DNA of 64,000 nt, from positions 9,026,692-9,090,691 of the forward strand of contig NC_135039.1 in the NCBI RefSeq assembly GCF_051020975.1, given 5' to 3'. Both the position numbers and the translations under genes were made by a program. This document shows positions 32,425 to 42,179 of this stretch, in pieces. Origin of the DNA: Osmia lignaria lignaria (Eukaryota > Arthropoda > Insecta > Hymenoptera > Megachilidae). The notes below the pieces were generated by a model. The model was not told where the DNA came from. It ran no database searches and worked only from the letters and a program-made list of their open reading frames with translations. The stretch's first letter is position 1; the number at the start of each line of letters is the position of its first letter.

Positions 32425-34026
32425 ATGGAAAAAAAAACAAAAAACAACTACTCAGAAAACACTAACACTCAGACAGACTCGGACACAAACACGGACACGA
32501 ACATGGACACAAACAGAGCAACAAACACCTACACGAACCCACCCGTTAGCGGGCTAGTTGAGGAGGGAAGGGACCCAATCTTGGGGACCGGCTCCGAAAC
32601 ACCGCTGACGGGTGGTTCTGGGGGGAGCATGTCCGCGACAGGCGAGGTCACAACCTTGCCGGCTTTGGACATGCTCACCCTCAATGAGGAGCCTTCCTCC
32701 AATGCAACCGGGGACGACCAGGGAGAAATCCCAGAACCGAACCCGGAAGCACGGAAGAAGGTAAAGCTCAGCGGAGCAGCCAGGAAGAAGGCCCGTAGGG
32801 CGCGCTTAGCGCAACCAGGGACTTCCGACGGGACTGCTACCGCTGAGACCACGTGCAAGGCGGGGATGGCCCCGGCGACGGCCGCTGCTAGGGGGGGTCC
32901 GATCATCGGGAAACCTCGCGTAGAGACGTCGCAGGTGGGCGGCAAAGGAACGGATGGTAAGGGGCTCAAAAGGACCCGACCATCCGTTTCCCCAAATACC
33001 CAGCCTTGCGCGAAGAAAAGACAAAGGGTCTTTCCTTCGCCAAAAAGCTTCAGTGAGGCGCTGACGGCGGAGAGGAGGCTGGCGATCGCGCCGGCCAACT
33101 ACCCGAACTCAACCCTCACTGAGGCGCAGGCCTCCGCCATCGAGCAGGCGATTGTGGGAGCGTTGTGTGGGCTTCAAAAAGGGGAGACCATGCCGCGCTT
33201 CGACGAGTGCCGGTTCGGAGGGGGCCTGCTTTTAGTGACCTGCGCGGACACCGGAGCGGTGGAATGGCTGAGGGCCACTGCCACCAGAATCAAGCCGTGG
33301 GAGGGGGCGGACCTTCAAGTGCTGGATGGCCGGCGCCTCCCTCAGCTAAAACGGATGGTGACAGTCATCCCTGGCCCTCCGGTGGCAACGGAGGCCATAT
33401 TAAAAATGATGGAGGGTCAAAACCCGGGGCTCCACACTAATCTGTGGAGGGTGTGGAGCAGGAGGGAGGGACCGCATTCGGTAACTCTCGTCCTGGGGGT
33501 TGACCCTGCGTCACACAGTCTCATCAAGAGGCAGGGTTCGGAGGTCCACGTGGGGCTACGCAGGGCACTCTCAGAGAGGGACCTGCCGGAACCACGGAGG
33601 ATGCGAGGAACCCTGACAAGGTCGCCGGGAATAAACCGGGACCAACAGCCCCGGCGATGGAGGAAGGGGGGCGGGGACGAGCGGGACGGATGGAGGAGAG
33701 AAGGAGCCCAGGGCGCTGGCAACGGCGACCTCGGAGACCCTCGCTCCCTGCGCCGACACCTTCCCACCCGCCCCACCCAAGGGAGGAAACATAGAGATGC
33801 CGGACCCTCACAAGGACCGAAGGCCGCCGGAACGCAACTTCCGTCCAGTGGGAGCATCCCCAAGGCAGTAATGCCAAGGGGAAGGCCGACCACGGCGGAG
33901 GCAACGAAACGTACCGGACTTCTGGGTGTGCAAAAGGGGAGTCAACGTACCCTGACGCACACCCTGAAGGCCGGCACCAAGGGAAAGAGAGGGATGGGCC
34001 CCAGTAGGGGCCACCCTCACAAGTAA
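32425..34026 (+). CDS. LINE ORF1 (DUF4780-like gag protein)
   Basis: The first in-frame ATG is at 32425 (MEKKTKNN); the frame is open upstream to 32278 without an ATG. The product is about 533 aa: a Thr/Asn/Asp-rich N-terminus (TDSDTNTDTNMDTN), a basic stretch (KKARRARL) and a globular region from roughly ANYPNSTLTEAQASAIEQAI to VLGVDPASHSLIK, which resembles the DUF4780 domain of insect LINE ORF1 proteins. The tail is Arg/Gly/Pro-rich with no zinc knuckles. ORF1 proteins bind the element's RNA. The frame is intact. ORF2 begins only 5 nt after the stop, suggesting reinitiation-type translation. Confidence 0.8.
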   Translation: MEKKTKNNYSENTNTQTDSDTNTDTNMDTNRATNTYTNPPVSGLVEEGRDPILGTGSETPLTGGSGGSMSATGEVTTLPALDMLTLNEEPSSNATGDDQGEIPEPNPEARKKVKLSGAARKKARRARLAQPGTSDGTATAETTCKAGMAPATAAARGGPIIGKPRVETSQVGGKGTDGKGLKRTRPSVSPNTQPCAKKRQRVFPSPKSFSEALTAERRLAIAPANYPNSTLTEAQASAIEQAIVGALCGLQKGETMPRFDECRFGGGLLLVTCADTGAVEWLRATATRIKPWEGADLQVLDGRRLPQLKRMVTVIPGPPVATEAILKMMEGQNPGLHTNLWRVWSRREGPHSVTLVLGVDPASHSLIKRQGSEVHVGLRRALSERDLPEPRRMRGTLTRSPGINRDQQPRRWRKGGGDERDGWRREGAQGAGNGDLGDPRSLRRHLPTRPTQGRKHRDAGPSQGPKAAGTQLPSSGSIPKAVMPRGRPTTAEATKRTGLLGVQKGSQRTLTHTLKAGTKGKRGMGPSRGHPHK

Positions 34027-34031
34027 GCGTA

Positions 34032-37000
34032 ATGAGCCCCGGCGGGGAACATAATACGCCTACTCCGACCAAGCGAGACCGGACCACATCTGACACCAAC
34101 AAGGTGCCAGATGGTACCAGGTTCTCGCAGATCAACTTGCAACATTGCAAGGCGGCAACGGACATTCTCCTGTGCCGCCTAGCGATGGGCCAGACAGATA
34201 TAGCACTCTTACAAGAACCTTGGATTCACAAGGAACGTGTAGGAGGGCTAAACACGGGGTGCGGCTCACTCTATTATGATACCACATCCACAAGGCCCAG
34301 GGCCTGCATCTTGGTCAAGAAGAAGATAGCGGCCCTGAAACTTAATGAATTCTGTACAGTTGATCTATCAGCGGTTAAGGTGGGAGTGTTGTGAGGGGTG
34401 CACAAGGGGAGGGATGGGAATACGTCAGAGCTGGTGGTGTGCTCGGCGTACCTGCCGTATGACCGAGGAACCTACGAGGGAACTCAGGGCTCTGATAGAT
34501 CACTGTGCTGTCAACGGTCTGCACCTGGTGATCGGTTGCGACGCTAACTCGCACCACTCCGTATGGGGCAGTACAAATACCAACGGCAGAGGCACAGCTT
34601 TGCTGGAGTACCTCGCCACCACGGGCCTGGAGATTCTCAACAAAGGCTTCTCTCCCACCTTTGTTACCTCCCGCAGACAGGAGGTGATTGATATGACCCT
34701 GTGCTCCGCCAAGGTGACACAGGTCATAAAACACTGGCAGGTACGGGACGAGAGCACACTCTCGGACCACCGCCTTATTACCTTCGAACTAACAGGTGAC
34801 AGGGACGGCGGTACTGGTGAGGCTTACAGGAACCCAAAGGCCACCAACTGGGCACTCTATAAAGAGGGCCTGGAAGGGAGGCTGAAGGGGAACTGTCAGC
34901 GTCCCAGGACCATAGGCGAAATTGAGCAAGCGATGGAGCATCTGAGCTCCGCCATCACTCAAGCCAATGAAGCAGCCTGCCCGGTCAGAATCAGGAACAG
35001 TAGCAAAAGGCTCCCCTGGTGGAACAAGAAATTGGACCAAGCCAGGAAGGTTACCCGTAAACTACTGAATAAAGCCATGAAGGCAAATACGGAGCCAGCT
35101 TGGGACAAATGCAAAAAGTCCCAGCAAGCTTACAAAAAGTTAATAAGAACCAGCAAGAGGACGGCCTGGAAGACCTTCTGCAAAGAAACCGAGGCACTAC
35201 CTGTAGTTGCCAGGTTAAGGAAGGTCTTCACGATAGGCCCCACACCGAAGTAGGATCGCCTTAGACTCCCAAACGGAAGGCTAACGAACAACCACAGGGA
35301 AACATTAGAGCACCTCATTCAAACACACATCCCAGGCTCAGTAGCAGAGGATCGGGAGCAGCGCCGTAACGATACGGCGCACACCGACCCTGCTCCAGCG
35401 GACTGGGGAATAGCTGAAAAGGTGATTAACACGGACAGGGTGAGGTCGGCCATCGGCTCCTTTAAAAGATTCAAGAGCCCAGGAACTGACGGGATCTTCC
35501 CAGCACTCCTACAAGAGGGCGGGGAGGACCTGTACAGGCGCCTGGGCCAGATCTTCAAATCCTGCCTAGCGAAGGGCCACGTGCCCAAAGCCTGGAGATA
35601 CTCCAAGGTAGTGTTCATCCCGAAGCCAGGGAAGGACAACTATGACCTCGCTAAGTCGTACAGACCCATCAGCCTCACCTCTTTCTTGCTCAAAACGCTG
35701 GAAAGGCTGGTTGATAGGTACATCAGGGATGAGGTTTTGGCCAGTAAACCGCTGCACCCCTCACAACACGCCTACCAAAACGGCAAATCCACCGAGACGG
35801 CACTTCACAACCTGGTAGGTTCCATCGAAGATGCACTGTCGAACGGTGAATCTGTTCTCTGCATCTTCCTTGACATCGAGGGGGCGTTTGATAACACCCC
35901 CCACGATGCTATACAGGAAGCCGCGATGAGATACAATATTAAGGACTCCGTCGTAAGATGGATCCACAATATGCTGACGAACAGAACAGTCACAGCAAGC
36001 CTGGGAGAGGAGACGGTGAGGGCCGACGTCGCGAGGGGCTGCCCGCAGGGAGGAGTCCTGTCCCCCCTGCTGTGGACCCTCGTGGTTGATGAACTCATAC
36101 GTATACTCACCACAGAAGGATTTGCGGTTCAGGGTTACGCCGACGACCTTACGATCACGGTCAGAGGCAGACACCTGTTGGAATTAGCGAGGAGGTTGCA
36201 AAAGGCTATCACACTTGTGGAATCCTGGTGTCGATCACACTCGCTCTCGGCAAACCCGAGCAAAACGGAGTTGGTCCTATTCACAAGGAGAAGACGATTC
36301 TATTTTAAGGCTCCTCATCTCTTTGGGACGCAACTACAACTCACAGATGAGGTAAAATATCTTGGTGTCACACTAGATAAAAAATTCACCTGGAAGAACC
36401 ACGTAAACAGACAGACCCAGAAAGCAATCAGCACCTACTGGGCCTGCCGCAGGCTGTTTGGCCCCAAATGGGGACTCAAACCAAGGATGGTCAGGTGGAT
36501 ATACCAGGCCATCCTTGAACCCATTATAACATACGCCTCAATTGTGTGGTGGACCTCTATGAAGAGGGGAGCACACAGAAGGACAATAGAAAGAATATAC
36601 CGAATAGCGTTGCTGGGGATAACAGGTGCGTTTCCCACCACGTCTACCTACTACCCCACTTAACAGTGATGGCAACGGCTTGGAGAGCGGCCATCCGCCT
36701 GCACCAAGCTGAAGAATGGTGCCCGGCGAGCGGCGGGCACACCGAGATCTTAAGGGATTGGGGATCGGAGCTAATTCTGACCCACGGTGGTGACCGCTGC
36801 AAGACGGAGTACCTCTTCAGACGGGAATATGACTTAATTATCCCAGAAAGGGAGAAATGGCTGGAGGACCGTAGCGGTATCCTGACTCCGGGGGGGCTGG
36901 TCTGGTTCACAGACGGCTCCAAGACCGGGTCTGGCACCGGAGCCGGGATAGCGGGGGAGAGCCCAAAGGTTGAAATGACCTATAAACTGGGCCACCACGT

Positions 37001-37739
37001 TACGGTCTTCCAAGCAGAAGTGTTTGCCATATGGGCCTGCACCAAATATAACTTGGAAAAAGACCATTCGGGCAAACACATCTACATCTGCAGTGACAGT
37101 ATTGCTGCGCTTGGAGCCCTCCATAGAGTGGAGGTAGGGTCTAAGCTAGTCAAGGACTGTACACTGACTTTGAGACAGCTATCTCTGAACAACAGAGTTA
37201 AGCTGCTATGGGTACCAGGTCATGCTGGTATCCCAGGTAACGAGAGGGCTAACGAATTGGCACGACTGGAGGCGACAAGCTCCCAGCCATGCCATGAGTA
37301 CCCCATTGGTGTCTCAACCTATGCGTTGAAAGGTCTGGCTAAGGACTGGTTAAACCAGGAATTCACCAGGCTCTGGAATAACGCTAATGGCATGAGACAC
37401 GCGAGGGCCCTATTTGAGGGACCGTCACAGAAGCTGGGTGACACTCTAATTCACCTGGACAGGGCGCGACTGTGCATGCTCGTGGGCCTAGTGACAGGAC
37501 ACTGGTACACGAAGGAACACCTCGCGCGCATGAGACTCACAGAAGAGACATTATGTCCGAGGTGTGAGAAAGAGGACGAAACACCTCTTCACGTACTTCT
37601 AAGATGCAGGGAACTAAGGGCCCTAAGAGGATCAATCCTGGGGACCTTGGAACCTTCATCATTAAGCATCTCGGCTGGCCTGGTACCGGTGCTTCTAAAT
37701 TTTGCCACAGAAGCCCAGCTGTCAAGGTACAGCCAGTAA
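34032..37739 (+). pseudogene. LINE ORF2: endonuclease, reverse transcriptase, RNase H
   Basis: Starts ATG at 34032. The APE-type endonuclease shows INLQHCKAATDIL, QEPW, IGCDANSHHSVWGS and SDHRLI. The reverse transcriptase (about 35400-36400) shows FLDIEGAFD, GCPQGGVLSPLLW and the catalytic GYADDLTI. RNase H (about 36890-37280) has FTDGSKTGSG, a Glu in AEVFAI, CSDSIAAL and WVPGHAGIPGNERAN. A CPRC...H...C zinc-like motif follows near 37555-37612. Breaks are a frameshift near 34390 in the endonuclease, an in-frame TAG at 35251-35253 and a frameshift with small deletion near 36640. RNase H presence, TAA tail and ORF1 type place it in the LOA/I group. It could not supply active protein as it stands. 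Confidence 0.9.
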
Positions 37740-38008
37740 AGAGGCTGCCTAGCGGCCCGGGTACAATGGTCCCCAAGGACTGAGTGCCCGGCGAGCCTCA
37801 ATAAGTTTAATAATAATAATAATAATAATAATAGTTATATTCAGATAATTATCCTGTCTTGATAAATCCGAACGAACAATTATCGCATATTTTTCGTCTT
37901 GAATACGGTGTGCTATCTTATTTGATTGTTTGTGTACGATTTTTCATATTATTTGTGTATATTTTTCTCTGATTTACATTTTGATATCGAATTTATAAAA
38001 TTTGCAAT

Positions 38009-39184
38009 ATGTCTGATCCGCCGATTAACGCGGGTGCTAGCGGAAGCACTTCGCAGACGGTCCGCGATGACGAAGATGATCTTTCGACTACGGTAATCGA
38101 GAGCTTCGCCATACAGCAGGCCGCCCATTATGTTCCCATTTTTGACGGTCGTAATATTCGTTTAAGAGATTTTATCGCGGAGGTACAATACCACTCCGAC
38201 AGTTTACCCATGTCGAGCAGAACGGTCTTCCTTCGACTCGTGATTTCGAGACTAAGGGGGGAGGCGCGCGATAGCGTTCAGGGAATGAGATTTATTATAC
38301 TCTTTGATTTGATAAAACACCTAAAGAAACGATTTACACCCGAAAAGACATTCCATGATTACTATCAGCAGATTGCAACTATCCGAATGAAACACGACGA
38401 ATCGGTATACGCGTTTCACGACAGAATTAGGGCTTTGCTTGCGGGAATGGAAGATTTAATCAAAATAAAGTCCGGATCTAGTTATGCACAAACAATGGAC
38501 CCAATCCGTGCAACGGCATTAGAATCTTTTATCTGGGGGCTACCGGACGATATCGCGCGCGCGGTAGACGCGCGGGACCCGAAGACGCTAACAGAAGCCG
38601 TAGAAATAGCGGATCGCATGGAAACTAGGTATCGCAACCGGCCAATGATGTCACACGAATCGCGACGTTCGGGTTACGATTTGGGATATCGTCGCGAGTA
38701 TAGTAATCGCGACTATAGACCGCGTTACGAAGGTTTCAGTTCCGAGATAAGCTTTGTTCGACCTTACCCGTGGTTTGATTCATATTCTCCGGTAAGGAAT
38801 GAGTCCCATTCGCCGGTTCGGCAGGGATCGTATTCACCGGTGAGACCTCCACCGACTAGAGAATTTAATCAGGCTCCGAGCCCTATTCGAGTTTTTGAAA
38901 TCGAGTCGCGAGATGTACCTGCTCGACGGACGTATCATTGTAAATGCTGCCGTCATGCGAGTACATCAAACACGCGACCAAATGTTCATTCGCGTTCGCC
39001 AAGCCCGGAAGTACCGTCGGCTGAGAATTCGCGAACTAAAAGCGACTATAGACCGCGCTCTCCATCTTTGGAGCAGCCTGTAGCGGGACCTTGTAACTTG
39101 TCCCGAAGATCTCCATCTCCAATCGCGAATTGTGAGCATTTAAACTTCCACAGGACTGTGGCGCCGTGCCGACGCGACGGCTAG
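38009..39184 (+). CDS. Gypsy gag-like protein
   Basis: A 391-aa frame starting MSDPPINAGAS (ATG 38009). The N-terminal two-thirds has the capsid-like pattern FDGRNIRLRDFIAEV, LRLVISRLRGEARD, HLKKRFTPEKTF and AFHDRIRALLAGME expected of Ty3/Gypsy Gag. The C-terminal third is Arg/Tyr/Ser-rich with a repeated YSPVR/HSPVR motif and a lone CKCC cluster instead of standard CCHC knuckles. It ends in TAG (39182-39184), and protease continues in the same frame. It would form the particle shell and bind RNA; nucleic-acid binding through the Arg-rich tail is inferred. Confidence 0.85.
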   Translation: MSDPPINAGASGSTSQTVRDDEDDLSTTVIESFAIQQAAHYVPIFDGRNIRLRDFIAEVQYHSDSLPMSSRTVFLRLVISRLRGEARDSVQGMRFIILFDLIKHLKKRFTPEKTFHDYYQQIATIRMKHDESVYAFHDRIRALLAGMEDLIKIKSGSSYAQTMDPIRATALESFIWGLPDDIARAVDARDPKTLTEAVEIADRMETRYRNRPMMSHESRRSGYDLGYRREYSNRDYRPRYEGFSSEISFVRPYPWFDSYSPVRNESHSPVRQGSYSPVRPPPTREFNQAPSPIRVFEIESRDVPARRTYHCKCCRHASTSNTRPNVHSRSPSPEVPSAENSRTKSDYRPRSPSLEQPVAGPCNLSRRSPSPIANCEHLNFHRTVAPCRRDG

Positions 39185-39241
39185 TCAAACGCCGTCCGAG
39201 CGTCTCTCAAATCCAAAGGTGCAATTTCAGAAGAGGTTTTA

Positions 39242-40108
39242 GTGATCGAAACGAAGCGTGACACTCCGATTGTCAGAATTCCGTCGGAAGATTTAGAGAC
39301 CGGATCCGCGAATTTTCTAGTTGATACCGGCGCGGAAATCAACTTGATCAAGCTTAATTTATTACGTAACGATCTGCAAATTGCAACACATGAAGCCACA
39401 ATAATATCTGGGATAATCCCACAAAAAGACCGAACAATAGGTACTTCGATTCTTCATATACAGGGGAACCCCGTGTGTTTTCATGTAGTGCGATCGAATT
39501 TTCCGCTAAGAACGGACGGTATCCTAGGACAGGAATATTTGCGTCAAGAACGGGCTGAAATCTCATTCGCGCATAACACTCTAGTCACTCGAACGGAACC
39601 TATTAGACCATATCGATTCGTAGACGAACGATCACTAGATTTTTCTGACCGCAAAGCATTAGAACCGCGCACTTACGTTATTAAAGCGCGTTCCAAACAA
39701 CCGATCGCGATTGACGTGGTAAATAACGTCCTAAAACAGGGGTACTTGCCCTTACTAGAAACCGTGGGCGGCCTGTTTGTCGGCGAAGCTTCCGTATCGG
39801 TGAACGACCAGGGCGTGTGCTACGTCCTTGCCATTAACACGTTAGAACGAGACCTCGAGCTAGTAGTACCACCGCAAGAATTGGTACCGTTCGATTACCA
39901 CTGTTTTCCCGAGGAATCGGACGAGTCGTCGGATTCAGACTGCAAAAGTACGAACGCGAGTCCATTGAATCGAGTCTTCGAAGTACTAGACAAATTACGG
40001 TTAGGACATTTAAACGCAGAAGAGCGGAGGCATGTTGAAGAAATAGTCGAAGATGAAAGATTTCATCTCCCTATGGATAAGCTAGAAGCTACTTCGTTTA
40101 TCAAACAT
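39242..40108 (+). pseudogene. Gypsy protease / N-terminal pol (interrupted)
   Basis: In the same frame as gag beyond a single TAG. The retropepsin active site is FLVDTGAEINLI, with a second motif GILGQEYLR. A pol linker follows with LNAEERRHVEEIVED, a block common before Gypsy RT. After codons for IKH (40100-40108) the frame runs into a LINE and resumes at 45501 with IPTVDEIP. The gag-pro junction by one stop in phase might be read-through or a simple mutation. Confidence 0.8.
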
Positions 40109-40135
40109 GTCAGTTATCAGTTGACCTTTACAGTA

Positions 40136-41091
40136 CAGTAAAACCTGGATAAATTCAACGAAAGAATGCTTGGATAAGTGAAACATCGCTATCCCCTCCA
40201 CTTTGGGGGATCCCCCTAGGCGAACCGAGCCGCTCGACCAGGAAACCGTGTAATATGATCCTACCGTAATATTGGTGTGACTAATACTAATTCAACGATA
40301 AAACCTTTTTATTTTTAACCTTTTCTCAATGAAACTTTTACTAACGCATTTGTGAGATTTTTCTGATTAAAATGATACCAAACTCGATATAGGTTGAATT
40401 ATATTTATAAACAATAGTAATAGAATAAACAACATGGAATTGACACCACGACTGAATATAAATGATGTCGGCTGAATACAAAAGATGTGTACGGACACAG
40501 AATCGGCATGTCGGCTGAATAGAAAACATGTGTACGGATTCAGAATCGACACCTCGCTTGGATAAATGAAACATTAAATGCCCGGAATCGACTCCTTGCT
40601 TGAATAAATGAATCATTAAATGCCCGGAATCGACTCTTCGCTTGAATAAATGAAACATTAAATGCCCAGAATCGACACCTCGCTAGGATAAATGAAACCT
40701 TTGAAACCAAAGCCGACACCGCGACTGGTTTTGATTTCGATCTCTCTTGCTTTTCGCCAACTTATAACATCAATTTTAGTAAGTAATTATAATTGAAACT
40801 ATCTCGTGTTTGGTACCACTTTAATCGCAAAAATCTCACCAATGCGCTAATAAAAGTTTCACTAAAAAAAAGTGAAAAATAAAAAAGTTTTTTGATTCAA
40901 TTAGTATTAGTCACACCGATACGTTTCGGCTCTTTCCTTTGATTATCGAACCTCTCTTTTTCCACCACTGTCTGTCCCTTTCTACGTTCACGCTTGGCTG
41001 GTCGTCGCGTGTCATCCGAGATTCGATACCGTGCTTAGGTAAACGCAACCACTGGGTCCCAATCTTGGTTGAATTTATCCAGGTTTTACTG
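40136..41091 (-). mobile_element. Tigger-derived MITE (956 bp), related to Tigger 1
   Basis: Flanked by TA (40134-40135, 41092-41093), with CAGTAAAACCTGGATAAATT termini. Relative to Tigger 1 it is reversed: its right end carries the GGACCCAGTGGTTGCG-type sequence found at 8925. It keeps the subterminal 60-bp repeats and CCGACATGCCGA-type repeats but lacks the transposase and the foldback, so it preserves the empty site of that foldback. Confidence 0.88.
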
Positions 41092-41303
41092 TATACACAC
41101 GCATTGCTCCAGCTCTCCTGTGTGAAAGTAACAGTCAATAGCTAGTTATTATTCTTGAAATTTTTCTCAGTTTTCCTCAACGTGCATAAGTGAAGTTTTT
41201 TCTGAGCTTCTCTCTGTGTTTAACTGTGCAAGTGATTTTATTGCATAATTGGACATCGCGAGCTGATTACTAGAAATAAACTGAGCCTAATATCACTCAT
41301 TAT

Positions 41304-42174
41304 TTGTTGTATTTATTGAGCATTTCTAAACCAGCTACATCCAATCCTGCCAGGTGCATGGGGTGTGGGTTGATTTCGCATTCCGGTGAAAGCTGTCTTG
41401 CCAGGTCGGGTCACCCATGGCATAACGGGCGACTTTTAAACTGTAAAACCGATCCTTTGACAACGACATCTGGCAGCTCATCGGTAGTCTCCTCTCCTGG
41501 AAGCTCACGTGCTTCAACACCAGGTGGCTCTTCCACCTCCTTTACCCTGGATGACATCAGGGATCTGTTTCGCAGCGAAATTCAAAACCTGAGGCAGGAA
41601 CATGACAACATCATAAGGAATGAGCTATCTACAATTGTGGGTGAAATCACTGCTCTTCGCAGTGAAATAAATGATAAACTAACTGTACTTAATGTTCAAT
41701 GTTGTGGCTGAATTGGCAGAGAAGGAGACTAGATCCAGGAATGTCCTCATTCATGGGGTTCCAGAATCTTCACCTACGAGTACCGGGTTCCAACAATCTT
41801 CGCAATCTTCGCGCGACCAGGACATTTCTACTGCTAAGCAGATTCTCAATAGTATCAATTCAGCTGATTATTCTTCTATCGTGGTGTCTCGCTTGGGGAG
41901 ACCAGGAAATACGCCCAGGCTCTTGCGTATCTCTCTCCAGGATGCAGAGGTTGCTAGACACATCCTAGCCAACAGAAGCAGGTATGCAGGGCCTTTCAAG
42001 ATAACTGACGATAAGTTACCGGCAGAACAGGCATACCTTTGGGATCTACGGGTCAAACTCCAGGTTCTTCACAATCAGGGTGACACCAGCAAGACGATCC
42101 GTTACATCAAGGGCGTTCCAAGAATAGTTGATTCGCACACCAAAAATAGGCCTGGCACATCTTCAAAAAACTAA
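41304..42174 (+). pseudogene. Jockey/CR1-type LINE ORF1
   Basis: Two overlapping frames. The first (41304-41711) begins with a Cys/His cluster (CMGCGLISHSGESC, HPWHNGRLLNC) resembling a PHD/zinc motif, then a Ser/Pro-rich linker and a coiled-coil segment (IQNLRQEHDNIIRNEL). After a frameshift near 41700 the second (to 42174) carries RNVLIHGVPESS and VVSRLGRPGN, like the RRM-type region of LINE ORF1 proteins. RNA-binding chaperone function is known for such ORF1 proteins. This copy is frameshifted. Confidence 0.65.
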
Positions 42175-42179
42175 TCAAA

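Larger units (their letters stand above)
31980..37833 (+). mobile_element. LOA/I-type non-LTR retrotransposon (LINE), full-length
   Basis: Flanked by a perfect 13-bp target duplication GTTATATTCAGAT (31967-31979 and 37834-37846). It ends in a (TAA)n tail, as in I-type LINEs. The GC-rich 5' UTR (31980-32424) includes the hairpin GGACGACC-TCT-GGTCGTCC. Two ORFs follow, the second with endonuclease, RT and RNase H. Only a few disabling changes are present, so the insertion is comparatively young. It lies between the Gypsy leader and gag. Confidence 0.92.

Noticed and set aside
32529..34165. Several long minus-strand frames opposite LINE ORF1
   Set aside because: Antisense shadows of a GC-rich coding region; no domains, and overlapping each other in different frames.
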